NCBI RefSeq assembly: GCF_004795745.1 | Contig: NZ_SDGV01000018.1 | Location: 68,634 to 111,194, forward strand | Reading direction: 5' to 3' | Source: Vagococcus silagei | GTDB lineage: Bacteria > Bacillota > Bacilli > Lactobacillales > Vagococcaceae | Length of the DNA stretch: 42,561 nt | Part shown: in pieces, positions 33,643-42,540 of the stretch | Layout: each line of letters opens with the position of its first letter | How positions within the stretch are numbered: position 1 is the first letter of the stretch | Translations under genes and position numbers: made by a program | Notes under the pieces: generated by a model | The model's input: the letters and a program-made list of their open reading frames with translations, nothing else | Told to the model about the DNA's origin: nothing | Database searches by the model: none

Positions 33643-34734
33643 TTAGTCATATAATAATTCTTGAATATCTTTATCGTCGATATTATCTTTTGTATACCAT
33701 TCTACACCTGTATCGATATCTGCTACCTTTTCACCTTTAGATGCTTGAACAGCTAATTTAACTGCTTCATAACCAATTTTGACAGGGTTTTGTGTCACTG
33801 AACCTAAAAATTTACCGTTACGGATTGCATCTTGTTGAAGAGCACCTGAGTCAAAACCAACTGCTAAAATTTTATCTTTGTCAGAACCAATACGTCCGCC
33901 TAAACCTTCGTCAGCGTTAATGATTGATTTTGCACCATATTCGTTTGAACCGTAAATCGCCATTAAATCTTTTTTCTCTAATAAAGCTGAAGCTTCTGTT
34001 TTACCAGCTGCATCTGTGACTTCTGCCGGGACACGCAATTCAATAATTGCGACTGCATCTTTTTCAGCAACTTTGTTTTTGTATTTATCATGACCAGTTA
34101 CAGCAACTTTACCTTTACCAACTTTTTCATTGCTTTCAAGTAAAGTTGTCATTTTTTCGATAAAACCGCCTGTACGCTCAGAAATTGATAGTGAGTTTAC
34201 TTCTTGAGAAACAACACCAATACGCATTGGCTCACCGTCAACTCTTTCTTCCATTGCTTGGTATAATTTTTCAGCTGCAATGGCACCAGCTTTTTTGTTA
34301 TCTGTTGATGCTGTTGCTTTAACCGCACCTTCAGGAGCACCTGGTACACCTGAGTCAAACCCAATAATTGGAATATCTTTCGATTTTGCTGAATCAATCG
34401 CATCAAGTTCAGCTTCTGTATCTAGTGCTGCTAGTGCAATCGCACTTGGTTTTTTATTGATCGCATTGTTTAACATTTCTAATTGCTCTGCGATAGCGGT
34501 TTCATCTTTTGGTCCAACAAAGTTCATTGTCACGCCTTCTTCTTTAGCCGCTTTTTTAGCGCCTGATTGAACAGCTTTCCAGAAGTCATGTTGGAATCCT
34601 TTGGCAACGACTTCAACTGTGCCATTTCCACCTTTTTCTCCGCTTGCTTCTTCTTTTTCTTTACTGCCACATCCTGTTAAAACTAATGTTGCAAGTGCTG
34701 ATACAGCTAATAAACTCAATACTTTTTTCTTCAT
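33643..34734 (-). CDS. Sugar ABC transporter substrate-binding lipoprotein (fucose operon)
   Basis: A 363-residue RbsB-like lipoprotein. The signal peptide ends in the lipobox LTGC (residues 19-22), so it is anchored on the outer face of the membrane. Two-lobed sugar-binding domain segments include AKGFQHDFWKAVQSGAKKAA, IALAALDTEAELDAIDSAK, IPIIGFDSGVPG and ILAVGFDSGALQQDAIRNG. GAGGAG lies 9 bases upstream of the ATG. With the permease and ATPase upstream it forms an RbsABC-type importer, presumably for L-fucose or a related deoxysugar or pentose. Fucose importers of this class are less familiar than the FucP symporter. Confidence 0.9.
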   Translation of the reverse strand: MKKKVLSLLAVSALATLVLTGCGSKEKEEASGEKGGNGTVEVVAKGFQHDFWKAVQSGAKKAAKEEGVTMNFVGPKDETAIAEQLEMLNNAINKKPSAIALAALDTEAELDAIDSAKSKDIPIIGFDSGVPGAPEGAVKATASTDNKKAGAIAAEKLYQAMEERVDGEPMRIGVVSQEVNSLSISERTGGFIEKMTTLLESNEKVGKGKVAVTGHDKYKNKVAEKDAVAIIELRVPAEVTDAAGKTEASALLEKKDLMAIYGSNEYGAKSIINADEGLGGRIGSDKDKILAVGFDSGALQQDAIRNGKFLGSVTQNPVKIGYEAVKLAVQASKGEKVADIDTGVEWYTKDNIDDKDIQELLYD

Positions 34735-34748
34735 TCTCTTATTCTCCT

Positions 34749-35762
34749 CTATTTAACTAATTTTTTATTTCTATAAATATCAATATAGACAGCTAAAATC
34801 ACGACAAAACCAGTAATGAAAATTTGGTAATGTGGTTGTAAATCAATATATGGTAAACCAACTTTAAGAACTGTCATGATAAAGACACCAATTACCGTTC
34901 CTAAAATTGAGCCAACTCCACCAGCAAGTGACGTACCACCTACGACAACAGCGGCAATTGCATCTAACTCAAATCCAGCTCCGCCACCAGGCATTACAGT
35001 TGTATACGTTGCAGCATAAGCAATGGCTGCTAAACCTGCAAAGAATCCTGCAATCACATACGTTGCAGCTTCGACACGCACGATATTAATTCCTGAAAGA
35101 CGTGTTGCTTCGCGGTTACTACCAACTGCAAAAATGTAACGACCTAATTTCGTTTTTGTTAACACAATTGTTGCGAGTACCGCCATCACAATTAATAAAA
35201 TAATCCCTGTTGGGAAATTACCTGTTGTTCTAAATAAACTTTTATACCAGCCATCAGCACTGTCACGAAGTGGAAATGTTTCGGTCTGGACATTTGAAAC
35301 AATCGAACTTAGACCACGTGTAATCATCATTGTTCCTAATGTTGCAATAAACGCTGGTAATCTTAATTTAGCAACTAAAATACCATTGATAAAACCAAAG
35401 AACGTTGACATTGATAAAATTGCGATTAAAGCAACCCATAATGGTAAATGCAATTGATTATATAGCACACCACCAGTAATTGCGGCACACATCATGTTCG
35501 TTCCAATTGATAAATCAATTCCGCCTGTAATGATGACAAATGTGACACCTAACGCCAAGAAACCAACGTAATATGATGCATCTAAAATACTTGTTAAGGT
35601 TGATGAACTACGAAAGGCTGGACTCATTGCTGAGAAAAACCCATAGATTAAAAATAAAACAATTAAAATTATCAGCTGTTGTAAGCCAACTTTTGTTTTA
35701 ATTTTAGAAAGTAAACCTTCTTTTGGCTGTGTGACTGCCTTCTTTTCTAATGTATTTTCCAT
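34749..35762 (-). CDS. Sugar ABC transporter permease, RbsC type
   Basis: A 337-residue permease with about ten hydrophobic segments. RbsC-family features include GGIDLSIGTNMMCAA, LPAFIATLGTMMITRGLS, AVGSNREATRLSGINI and DAIAAVVVGGTSLAGGVGS. The start directly follows the ATPase stop codon (TAAATG) without a gap, so the two are translationally coupled. It should pair as a homodimer with the double-domain ATPase. Confidence 0.93.
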   Translation of the reverse strand: MENTLEKKAVTQPKEGLLSKIKTKVGLQQLIILIVLFLIYGFFSAMSPAFRSSSTLTSILDASYYVGFLALGVTFVIITGGIDLSIGTNMMCAAITGGVLYNQLHLPLWVALIAILSMSTFFGFINGILVAKLRLPAFIATLGTMMITRGLSSIVSNVQTETFPLRDSADGWYKSLFRTTGNFPTGIILLIVMAVLATIVLTKTKLGRYIFAVGSNREATRLSGINIVRVEAATYVIAGFFAGLAAIAYAATYTTVMPGGGAGFELDAIAAVVVGGTSLAGGVGSILGTVIGVFIMTVLKVGLPYIDLQPHYQIFITGFVVILAVYIDIYRNKKLVK

Positions 35763-37265
35763 TTATACAACCGCCTCTCTCATTGTGGCAAAGTGTAGAA
35801 TTTTTTCTTGTGTTGCCTCAGAAATATCTAACTCACCTGTTTTACGACCTTCACACATCACCATGATCCGATCACTCATTCTTAAAATTTCCGTTAATTC
35901 AGAGGAAATCATAATAATCGATTTACCCATCTTCGTTAACTCTGTCATCAATTCATATATTTCACTTTTGGCACCAACATCAATTCCGCGTGTTGGTTCA
36001 TCAAAAATTAAAATATCACTATTTTGTTCTAACCACTTGGCAATCACGACTTTCTGCTGATTTCCACCTGAAAGGTTACGAATCAATTGTTTACCAGATG
36101 GTGTCTTAATGCCTAAAGTATCGATAAATTTATCACTTGTTTGATGAATTTTTTGGTCATTAATCAAACCACCTTTAACATAGTTTTTCAGATTGGTCAT
36201 AACAATATTATTTTCAACTGACATCCCAACGATGACACCATATTGTTTACGGTCTTCAGAAAGATAACCAATACCATGTTCAACTGCATCTTTTGGTTGC
36301 GTAATCTCTACTTTTTGTTGATGTACATAAATATCACCCGAATCCTTTTGATCGGCACCAAAAATCAAGCGAGCCATCTCGGTTCGACCAGCACCCATCA
36401 AACCAGAAACGCCAAGAATTTCACCGCGTTTTAATTCAAAGTTTAAGTCAACGACTTTCTTACCATAATTCAAATCTTTCACTGCTAAAACAACCTCAGC
36501 ATCAGGCGCTACTTCAGAATGTTGTTTGGGTTCTTCAAAAATCACCCGACCAACCATCATATCAATGATTTCGTCTTTCGTTGATTTTTCAGTATCCAGT
36601 GTGCCAACATATTCGCCGTCACGCATAACCGTTACCCGGTCAGTAATTAATTTAATTTCATCCATTCGGTGAGAAATATAGACAATGCCTATATTCTCTT
36701 TCTTTAATTCGGCAATTATTTTGAAAAGTTCTTTAATTTCAGCTTCCGTTAATGCGGCAGTTGGTTCATCAAAAACAACAATTTTAGCGTTCATCGAAAT
36801 CGCTTTGGCAATTTCGACCATTTGCATTTTACCTACTGTTAAATTTCCAACTTTTTCTTTAGGATTGACTTCCATATTTAATTTTGCGAAAAGTTGGCAT
36901 GTTTTCTCATTAATGGCATGATCATCTGTAAAGAAACCTTTCATTGACTCACGGCCAATAAATATATTCTGAGCGACTGTTAGGTGCTGAATCATATTTA
37001 ATTCTTGATGAACAATCACAATTCCCGCATCCATCGCTTCTTTGGGACTCTTAAATTCAACCGGTTGACCATCATAAATAATTTCGCCTTCGTCTTTTTC
37101 GTAAATACCAGTTAGAATTTTCATCAACGTTGATTTACCCGCTCCATTTTCACCCATCAGAGCGTGAACTTCGCCTGGACGCAAGTTGAGATTGGTCGCC
37201 TTAAGCGCTTGAACGGCACCAAATCTTTTAGAAATCCCTTTCATTTCTAAAATTGCTTCACTCAT
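35763..37265 (-). CDS. Sugar ABC transporter ATP-binding protein, RbsA type
   Basis: A 500-residue protein with two fused ABC domains. Domain 1: Walker A GENGAGKST, a degenerate signature LTVGKMQMVEIAKAI and Walker B IVVFDEPTAAL. Domain 2: a degenerate Walker A (GLMGAGRTE), canonical signature LSGGNQQKVVIAKWL and Walker B ILIFDEPTRGID. This asymmetry is normal for RbsA/MglA/AraG. AAGGAGG precedes the ATG. It energises the importer encoded with the next two genes. Confidence 0.94.
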   Translation of the reverse strand: MSEAILEMKGISKRFGAVQALKATNLNLRPGEVHALMGENGAGKSTLMKILTGIYEKDEGEIIYDGQPVEFKSPKEAMDAGIVIVHQELNMIQHLTVAQNIFIGRESMKGFFTDDHAINEKTCQLFAKLNMEVNPKEKVGNLTVGKMQMVEIAKAISMNAKIVVFDEPTAALTEAEIKELFKIIAELKKENIGIVYISHRMDEIKLITDRVTVMRDGEYVGTLDTEKSTKDEIIDMMVGRVIFEEPKQHSEVAPDAEVVLAVKDLNYGKKVVDLNFELKRGEILGVSGLMGAGRTEMARLIFGADQKDSGDIYVHQQKVEITQPKDAVEHGIGYLSEDRKQYGVIVGMSVENNIVMTNLKNYVKGGLINDQKIHQTSDKFIDTLGIKTPSGKQLIRNLSGGNQQKVVIAKWLEQNSDILIFDEPTRGIDVGAKSEIYELMTELTKMGKSIIMISSELTEILRMSDRIMVMCEGRKTGELDISEATQEKILHFATMREAVV

Positions 37266-37283
37266 TCGTTATTGACCTCCTTG

Positions 37284-37712
37284 TTAATTCACAACACCTT
37301 TTTTAAGTAAGATGTTGGCATATATTTGTTCTTCACCTGTTGCGACAATTGCATAAGCCTGCTTGCCTTTTTCATAAAAAGCCTGACGCTCAATCATCTC
37401 TATCTTGTCATTTTCAGTTGCCGCTTCCTCAATAATTGTTTGATACGTTTCCCAAATGACTGGCACTGTATCATCACCAGGTGCAACTGCCATTAAACCA
37501 ATCGCATATTCTTGATAGGTATCTAATGGTAAAAGTTCTAAAATGCTTTTAAGTAATTCTGGAACACCCAAACCATCACAGCGAACCAAACGTTTTGCAT
37601 GTGATGCTGCTGGATAATTACCGTCTGCGATGACAATTTCATCACCGTGGCCCATCTCCAAAAGCACTTTTACGAGTTCTGGAGATAAATTTTTAGGTAT
37701 ATTTTTTAACAT
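37284..37712 (-). CDS. fucU: L-fucose mutarotase
   Basis: RbsD/FucU-family enzyme that interconverts fucose anomers so the isomerase receives its preferred form. From the ATG at 37712 it has 142 residues (E. coli FucU has 140) and the expected N-terminus MLKNIPKNLSPELVKVLLEM. Visible signature residues: His in MGHGDEIVIAD, the DTYQ region, and GEEQIYANILLKKG at the C-terminus. GGAGG lies 7 bases upstream of this ATG. An ATG one codon earlier (37715) overlaps the preceding kinase stop as ATGA but is only 4 bases from that site. Confidence 0.93.
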   Translation of the reverse strand: MLKNIPKNLSPELVKVLLEMGHGDEIVIADGNYPAASHAKRLVRCDGLGVPELLKSILELLPLDTYQEYAIGLMAVAPGDDTVPVIWETYQTIIEEAATENDKIEMIERQAFYEKGKQAYAIVATGEEQIYANILLKKGVVN

Positions 37713-39184
37713 CATGAAACCTCCACTTTTGTTTGATTTAGTAACTGTTGATATCTTGAAAAATGTTGATCCCAATCATAGCGCTCTTCAGGATAAAAAT
37801 AGCGCACATTGGCAAACTTTTTAATCCATTCGCGCGCTTCGTAAACGGATACCAAAGCGCCGTGGGTAATGAGTTGTTGTATTAAATTACCTAAGGCTGT
37901 TGCTTCAACTGGTCCAGCACAAACACGCATCCCTGAAGCATTAGCAACCATTTGACAAAGAATAGCCGATTTTGAACCGCCACCGACAATATTCACTGTA
38001 TCAAACTCACGACCGACAGCATCTGTGATTTCAAAAAATGTATATTTGTATTTAAATGCCAAACTTTCATACACACAGCGAAAAAATTCTCCCGGGGTCT
38101 CAGGAATCGATTGCCCTGTTTGAGTGGCATAGTCTTGAATTTTTTGCTTCATAGCGCCTGGTTTTCCAAATCTGGCATCATCAGTATCAATCAAACATTT
38201 AAAATGTTCTGCAAGTTCGCTCATTTTACTGATTTCTTCATAGTTATAAGTTGTGCCTGCTAATTCATATTCACGCTTTAATTCTTGAATGATCCAAAGT
38301 CCGGTACAATTTTTTAAGAATCGAGTTGTGCGTTGATTGCCACTTTCGTTTGTTAAATTATACTCTTGTGCTTTTTCTGTCATCACTGGACTTGTTAGCT
38401 CAGTGCCAACTAATGACCATGTACCACAGGAAATAAATAAGAAATTTTGATTTGATGGTACGCTGAGAACAGCACTCGCCGTGTCATGCTCACAAACATT
38501 AATCACTTGAATCGGTGGGACACCTAATGCTGATTTAACTGTTCCTAAGAGATGTCCTTCTGGAACAAGTTCAGGAAATAGTGTCTCAGGAATACCCAAA
38601 ACATGCATCAAGTCTGTATCCCATTCTTTATTTCGTGGATTCATTAGTTGTGTCGTTGAAGCAATACTTTGTTCCGCACGCATCTCACCTGTTAACAAAT
38701 AATTAAGTAAGTCTGGCATTAGAAGAATTTTGGCAACCTGATTAAATTTCTTTGTTTCTTTCATTTTGACGGTCAACAATTGAAATAATGTATTTATTTC
38801 CATTATTTGATTACCCGTACGTTGATACAATTCATCAATTGAAATTCGCGGATAAATATAATCAACACTACCTTGTGTGCGTTTGTCACGATAATGAACT
38901 GGATTTTGAATAAGTTCTCCTTGTTCATTCAACATGCCAAAATCAACACCCCAAGTATCAATGCCTAAACTTTTAATTTCATATTTTGCGGTTGCTTTTT
39001 TAATACCTTCAATAATGTTGGCTAGCAAATAGTCAATATCCCAATAAAGAGTGCCGTCTTCTTCTAACACACGATTTTCAAAACGGTGGACTTCCTCCGT
39101 TACCAAATCATAATCATTAAACTTACCTACAATTGCTCGACCAGAAGACGCGCCAAAATCAAATGCTAAAACATTTAATTTCAT
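37712..39184 (-). CDS. L-fuculokinase (rhamnulokinase-like FGGY kinase)
   Basis: A 490-residue FGGY kinase beginning MKLNVLAFDFGASSGRAIVG. RhaB-like segments: GIDTWGVDFGMLNEQGEL, NPVHYRDKRTQG, FQLLTVKMKETKKF, CGTWSLVGTELTSP and NIVGGGSKSAILCQMVANAS. Sequence type is rhamnulokinase, but position between the aldolase and the mutarotase makes L-fuculose the likely substrate, giving L-fuculose-1-phosphate for the aldolase. AAGGAGG lies 8 bases before the ATG at 39184. The frame extends upstream without a better start. Substrate identity is inferred from context. Confidence 0.85.
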   Translation of the reverse strand: MKLNVLAFDFGASSGRAIVGKFNDYDLVTEEVHRFENRVLEEDGTLYWDIDYLLANIIEGIKKATAKYEIKSLGIDTWGVDFGMLNEQGELIQNPVHYRDKRTQGSVDYIYPRISIDELYQRTGNQIMEINTLFQLLTVKMKETKKFNQVAKILLMPDLLNYLLTGEMRAEQSIASTTQLMNPRNKEWDTDLMHVLGIPETLFPELVPEGHLLGTVKSALGVPPIQVINVCEHDTASAVLSVPSNQNFLFISCGTWSLVGTELTSPVMTEKAQEYNLTNESGNQRTTRFLKNCTGLWIIQELKREYELAGTTYNYEEISKMSELAEHFKCLIDTDDARFGKPGAMKQKIQDYATQTGQSIPETPGEFFRCVYESLAFKYKYTFFEITDAVGREFDTVNIVGGGSKSAILCQMVANASGMRVCAGPVEATALGNLIQQLITHGALVSVYEAREWIKKFANVRYFYPEERYDWDQHFSRYQQLLNQTKVEVS

Positions 39185-39200
39185 CCATACTGCCTCCTTT

Positions 39201-39887
39201 TTAAGAATACTTTTTATAACCAGGATGCTTTCCTGTAACTTTATAACCTTCACGCATCGCAAATAATTTATCTAATGTATCACGATCAATTTCTTCCTCC
39301 GCTTTACCACCTAACAACATTCTGGCGTGAAAAACTGTATTAGCCACAAGTTCTAGCGTTTCCATACGGTAATAGGCTGTAATCACATCTGAACCAACTG
39401 ATAAAGCACCGTGATTTTCTAACAGAATCACATCATGCTCAGGTAAAAATGTTGCGATACTTTCTGGTACTTCATCTGTCGAAGGAATACCAAACGGTGC
39501 AATTGGAATTGATCCGATAGCGATTGAATTTTCAATTAATGAATAACTATCTAAAGGCATTTTCGCTAATGCGAAAGCTGTCGCTACAGGCGGATGCGCA
39601 TGTACCACACCATTTACATCATCACGATCTTGATACACTCGTAAATGCATCTTCACTTCACTAGAAGGACGATACCCCTCTTCAGCTTCAATGATTTCAT
39701 AATCTTTGGTAATTCTGATTAATTTTTCTGGAGTGATAAATCCTTTACTAATACCAGTTGGTGTACAAAGAAATGTACCGTCTTCAAGTCGAACAGAAAC
39801 ATTTCCGTCGTTTGCAGCGACCCAACCTTTCTGCCACATTTTATTACAAACATCGCAAATTTGATTTTTTATTTCATCGAGATTCAT
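39201..39887 (-). CDS. fucA: L-fuculose-phosphate aldolase
   Basis: Class II zinc aldolase (AraD/FucA family) that splits L-fuculose-1-phosphate into dihydroxyacetone phosphate and L-lactaldehyde. It has 228 residues. Motifs: NDGNVSVR, TPTGISKG (phosphate site), RPSSEVKMHL with the catalytic Glu, the zinc ligands HAHPP, and LENHGALSVG with the third His. It is the first gene of the operon. No lactaldehyde reductase or dehydrogenase gene lies in the cluster, so lactaldehyde must be handled elsewhere. Confidence 0.92.
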   Translation of the reverse strand: MNLDEIKNQICDVCNKMWQKGWVAANDGNVSVRLEDGTFLCTPTGISKGFITPEKLIRITKDYEIIEAEEGYRPSSEVKMHLRVYQDRDDVNGVVHAHPPVATAFALAKMPLDSYSLIENSIAIGSIPIAPFGIPSTDEVPESIATFLPEHDVILLENHGALSVGSDVITAYYRMETLELVANTVFHARMLLGGKAEEEIDRDTLDKLFAMREGYKVTGKHPGYKKYS

Positions 39888-39955
39888 CTTATTTCCTCAT
39901 TTCCGATTGATTTTAACTCCAATTCATCATAATATAGAACTATGCTTTTGCATAT

Positions 39956-39987
39956 ATGTGACGTATTATTTGAACAATATGTCACAT
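39956..39987. promoter_or_regulatory. Candidate operator between fucA and the DeoR-type regulator
   Basis: A 32-base near-perfect dyad: ATGTGAC (39956-39962) with GTCACAT (39981-39987), then after one mismatched base TATT (39964-39967) with AATA (39976-39979). It sits mid-way in the divergent intergenic region, where a repressor could control both transcripts. No convincing -35/-10 pair was found for either gene. Confidence 0.55.
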
Positions 39988-40046
39988 CATTAGCCAAAAT
40001 TCTTCAAAATTTTTCATTTTTATTCAACAACTAGGGGAGGACCAAC

Positions 40047-40820
40047 ATGATTCAAGAAGAAAGAATGACTGATATTCTTAATATTTTGAAAAAAAGAAAA
40101 AAAATCTCGAATGATGAACTTGCATCAATTCTTTATTGTAGTCCATCAACTTTACGCCGAGATTTAATCAAACTAGAAAATCAAAAACTCATTAGACGCG
40201 TTGTAGGGGGATCAGTTTTAAATATTGCTTCAACAAATGAGCCTTCTTTTTACTACCGCGAAACAAATCAAATTCCAGAAAAGAAAATGATTTGCGAACT
40301 TGCCAAAGACTTCATTGGTGATGGTATGTGTATCTTTGTCGACTCAAGTAGTACAGTGCAACAATTGATTCCATTATTGGAAACGGTTTCTAATCTTGTG
40401 ATTCTAACCAATGGATTACGTGTCGCACTAAGCATTAGTGATATGAACGACGAATCGATAAAAGCCTTTTTAATTGGTGGCGAGATCAAACGAAATTCTA
40501 GTTCTGTCGTGGGTACTGATTTTTCTAAATCCTTCACAGAACAATTTAATATTGATTTGGCTATTTTTTCTTGTCGGGGTATCGACCAAAAAGGTGTTTA
40601 TGAAGCAAGCCTCAGTCAAGCACAGATCAAACAGAACTTTTTAAAGACAGCTCAAAAATCAATTTTGTTAGTCGACGATACCAAATTTGATTCAACTCAT
40701 TTCTTTAAAGTTGCTGATCTTGATAAATTTTCAAATGTTATTACTAATAAAAAACCTGATGATTCCTATCTTGAAACTTTTGAAGAAAAAGGAATTGAAT
40801 GTTTTTATGAAGACAAATAA
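40047..40820 (+). CDS. DeoR-family regulator of the fucose operon
   Basis: A 257-residue DeoR-type regulator. The N-terminal helix-turn-helix (residues 5-57) reads RMTDILNILKKRKKISNDEL and STLRRDLIKLENQKLIRRVV. The C-terminal sugar-phosphate isomerase-like effector domain follows (FVDSSSTVQQLI, LTNGLRVALSIS, FLIGGEIKRNSSSVVG, LVDDTKFDSTHFFKVADL). Family members usually repress and are relieved by a sugar phosphate, here plausibly L-fuculose-1-phosphate. GGGGAGG precedes the ATG. It is divergent from fucA with 159 bases between, which hold the dyad described separately. Confidence 0.9.
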   Translation: MIQEERMTDILNILKKRKKISNDELASILYCSPSTLRRDLIKLENQKLIRRVVGGSVLNIASTNEPSFYYRETNQIPEKKMICELAKDFIGDGMCIFVDSSSTVQQLIPLLETVSNLVILTNGLRVALSISDMNDESIKAFLIGGEIKRNSSSVVGTDFSKSFTEQFNIDLAIFSCRGIDQKGVYEASLSQAQIKQNFLKTAQKSILLVDDTKFDSTHFFKVADLDKFSNVITNKKPDDSYLETFEEKGIECFYEDK

Positions 40821-40862
40821 AAAGAACTGAAATCACACAACGAATTGTGATTTCAGTTCTTT
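40821..40862. terminator. Bidirectional terminator after the fucose regulator
   Basis: AAAGAACTGAAATCACA (40821-40837) pairs perfectly with TGTGATTTCAGTTCTTT (40846-40862) around an eight-base loop, between two convergent genes. Confidence 0.88.
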
Positions 40863-40868
40863 ATTTGA

Positions 40869-41519
40869 TTATTGATCAAGTTGTTTTAATGCTTCTTTTT
40901 TTGCGAATGGCGTTAGCTCAGTTTGCTTACAATAAGCAACAACCCAAACTGGATTAACTTTTGCATATTGACGTAATGACCAGCCAATTGCTTTTTGAAT
41001 AAAAAATTCATCCGTCTTCAAATCATATTCAATGGCTTTAGTTAATAGTTCGACATTCGTTAATTCTTTTTCCATCAACTGTAAATTAATCGACACACGA
41101 CGCATCCAAAAATCTTCATGTTGATAAAAATGATTGAAGACGATCTCTTTTTCATCTGGATGAGCTTTAATGTAAAGACCAAAAACTTTACGCCAGGCAT
41201 CTACTGTATCCCACCATGCTTTTTCTTGAACAAAGCGACTATATGCTTTTAGATCAAACCACGTCAAACGTTTCACATTAGCTTCACACATTTCAATCGC
41301 AACATTTTGATATTCACGCTCGTCACGCATATACAATGACTCAACAGCTTGAAAAAGTTCAGCTAAACTTAATCGTTTACTTGCCACAATCAGTGTTTTG
41401 CTTTGTTTTCGACGTTCAGGTGCTTTGGTACCCACAAAAGGATAACGATTGCGCATGTAGGCAGACATCGCCACTGCATCTTCCTTTTTACCACTTAACA
41501 CAAAGGTTTCAATCTTCAT
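40869..41519 (-). CDS. DNA alkylation repair protein (AlkD-like HEAT repeat)
   Basis: A 216-residue all-helical protein of the DNA_alkylation_repair family. Typical segments: MRNRYPFVGTKAPERRK near the start, WWDTVDAWRKVFG, DFWMRRVSINLQLM, and the C-terminal DEFFIQKAIGWSLRQYAKVNP. AlkD-type glycosylases excise bulky or cationic alkylated purines using HEAT-like repeats; the close relatives include members without shown glycosylase activity. The ATG at 41519 follows the stop of the upstream membrane-protein gene by one base; an in-frame GTG at 41528 would overlap it. Ribosome-binding sequence is weak (AAGAG), so coupling is likely. Confidence 0.88.
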   Translation of the reverse strand: MKIETFVLSGKKEDAVAMSAYMRNRYPFVGTKAPERRKQSKTLIVASKRLSLAELFQAVESLYMRDEREYQNVAIEMCEANVKRLTWFDLKAYSRFVQEKAWWDTVDAWRKVFGLYIKAHPDEKEIVFNHFYQHEDFWMRRVSINLQLMEKELTNVELLTKAIEYDLKTDEFFIQKAIGWSLRQYAKVNPVWVVAYCKQTELTPFAKKEALKQLDQ

Positions 41520-41520
41520 C

Positions 41521-42321
41521 TTATTCACTCTTTTCTTCTATAAATACAGGATCATTCTTAATCGGAATAAACTTTCCCGCAAATTTATATTTTTCCCGAT
41601 TCTTCAAATAAAAGAAGCCAAAAACAGAAAAGATAATTGCTCCGATAAAGTTCACAATTAAATCTTTCATCGTATCAATGACGCCAACATCAAGGTAACC
41701 ACCATCAATCGTGGTCATAATTTCTTGCCCCGATTCATCAAGTGAATAAATTTCTGTTCGCTTGATATTATCTACCACAACTGGTATATTTCGTCCCTCT
41801 GGTTCAAGCTCAACTGTTGAAATTTTTTGTACGACACGGTCTTTTTGCATATCTAAATTCAAAATTTGATCTGCACCAAACTCAATAAATTCCCACATGA
41901 CGCCAATTGTCATCGAAAAGCAAAAACCAACTAGTACAACAAACAATGGTGAGAGTTTAAAAGTAAAACGTTTATTTTGATTCAAAATATCCACTAACGA
42001 AAAACCGATTGCCGCTGCTAAAAAACCATTCACAGTATGTAACATTGTATCCCAATGTGGGACAGTGCCATAAAAATTCATAATCTCCCCAAGAATCTCG
42101 GCTGCAAAAATAAAAAGTAATATAATTGCTTCTAAAACCTTAGGTAACGTAATTCCCATTCTTCTTTCAAAGATACTGGGAATGAAAAATAAAATTAAGG
42201 TTAAAATACAGATAAAAACACTACTCCAATTTTGAATCATTATCTGACGAATCATCGTCACAACGACAATAAATCTCAGGAGGAAGTAAATACTTAAATG
42301 AAACTTTTTCTTCTTAATCAT
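41521..42321 (-). CDS. Integral membrane protein, unknown function
   Basis: A 266-residue protein with five or six membrane segments, two near the N-terminus and the last at about 230-250. The conserved-looking phrases are PHWDTMLHTVNGFLAAAIGF and GVMWEFIEFGADQ, in which His, Asp, Trp and Glu lie at membrane edges; they resemble the DUF2238/YjdF-like group. A soluble loop of about 50 residues (DMQKDRVVQKISTVELE...) precedes the last helix. The ATG at 42321 is 10 bases after AGGAG; an in-frame ATG at 42354 has no ribosome-binding site. It is co-transcribed with the AlkD-like gene. I cannot propose a function. Confidence 0.75.
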   Translation of the reverse strand: MIKKKKFHLSIYFLLRFIVVVTMIRQIMIQNWSSVFICILTLILFFIPSIFERRMGITLPKVLEAIILLFIFAAEILGEIMNFYGTVPHWDTMLHTVNGFLAAAIGFSLVDILNQNKRFTFKLSPLFVVLVGFCFSMTIGVMWEFIEFGADQILNLDMQKDRVVQKISTVELEPEGRNIPVVVDNIKRTEIYSLDESGQEIMTTIDGGYLDVGVIDTMKDLIVNFIGAIIFSVFGFFYLKNREKYKFAGKFIPIKNDPVFIEEKSE

Positions 42322-42397
42322 AAACAACAATCTCCTAACTACACTATAAAACATTTGCTGCTAAATTCGTTCATTTTTTAGCATAGTTAAAACCTAA

Positions 42398-42420
42398 CAC
42401 AGTTAACAATTCCAGGCAAT
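42398..42420 (+). repeat. Degenerate 3' remnant of a hairpin-repeat unit
   Basis: ACAGTTAACAATTCCAGGCA resembles the end of the next unit (CAGCTTACAGAATCCAGACA at 42519-42538) and sits in the same place relative to the following ACTAAAGGATG. It suggests that an older unit preceded the array here. Confidence 0.45.
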
Positions 42421-42540
42421 ACTAAAGGATGATGTAAGCGTTTTGAGATGAATAATAAGACGATCCTTGAAATAAACTGGTTTTTAGTTTCTTTCAAGGA
42501 GGGCTTATTACTGAATCTCAGCTTACAGAATCCAGACACC
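42421..42540 (+). repeat. Long imperfect hairpin repeat, unit U1
   Basis: Nested arms: GTAAGC (42433-42438) with GCTTAC (42521-42526), TGAGAT (42444-42449) with ATCTCA (42515-42520), TAATAAG (42453-42459) with CTTATTA (42504-42510), TCCTTGAAA (42464-42472) with TTTCAAGGA (42492-42500), AAACT (42474-42478) with AGTTT (42486-42490), loop GGTTTTT. It is 120 bases long. It shares AGCGTTT, AAGACGA, TGGTTTTT, GGCTT, CTGAA and AATCC with H1/H2 in the same order, so it belongs to the same family in the opposite orientation. Confidence 0.75.

Noticed and set aside
39956-39987. Crp/Fnr-type site in the fucose promoter region
   Set aside because: TGTGAC and GTCACA arms resemble a Crp half-site pair, but the spacing is far larger than the six bases of such sites.
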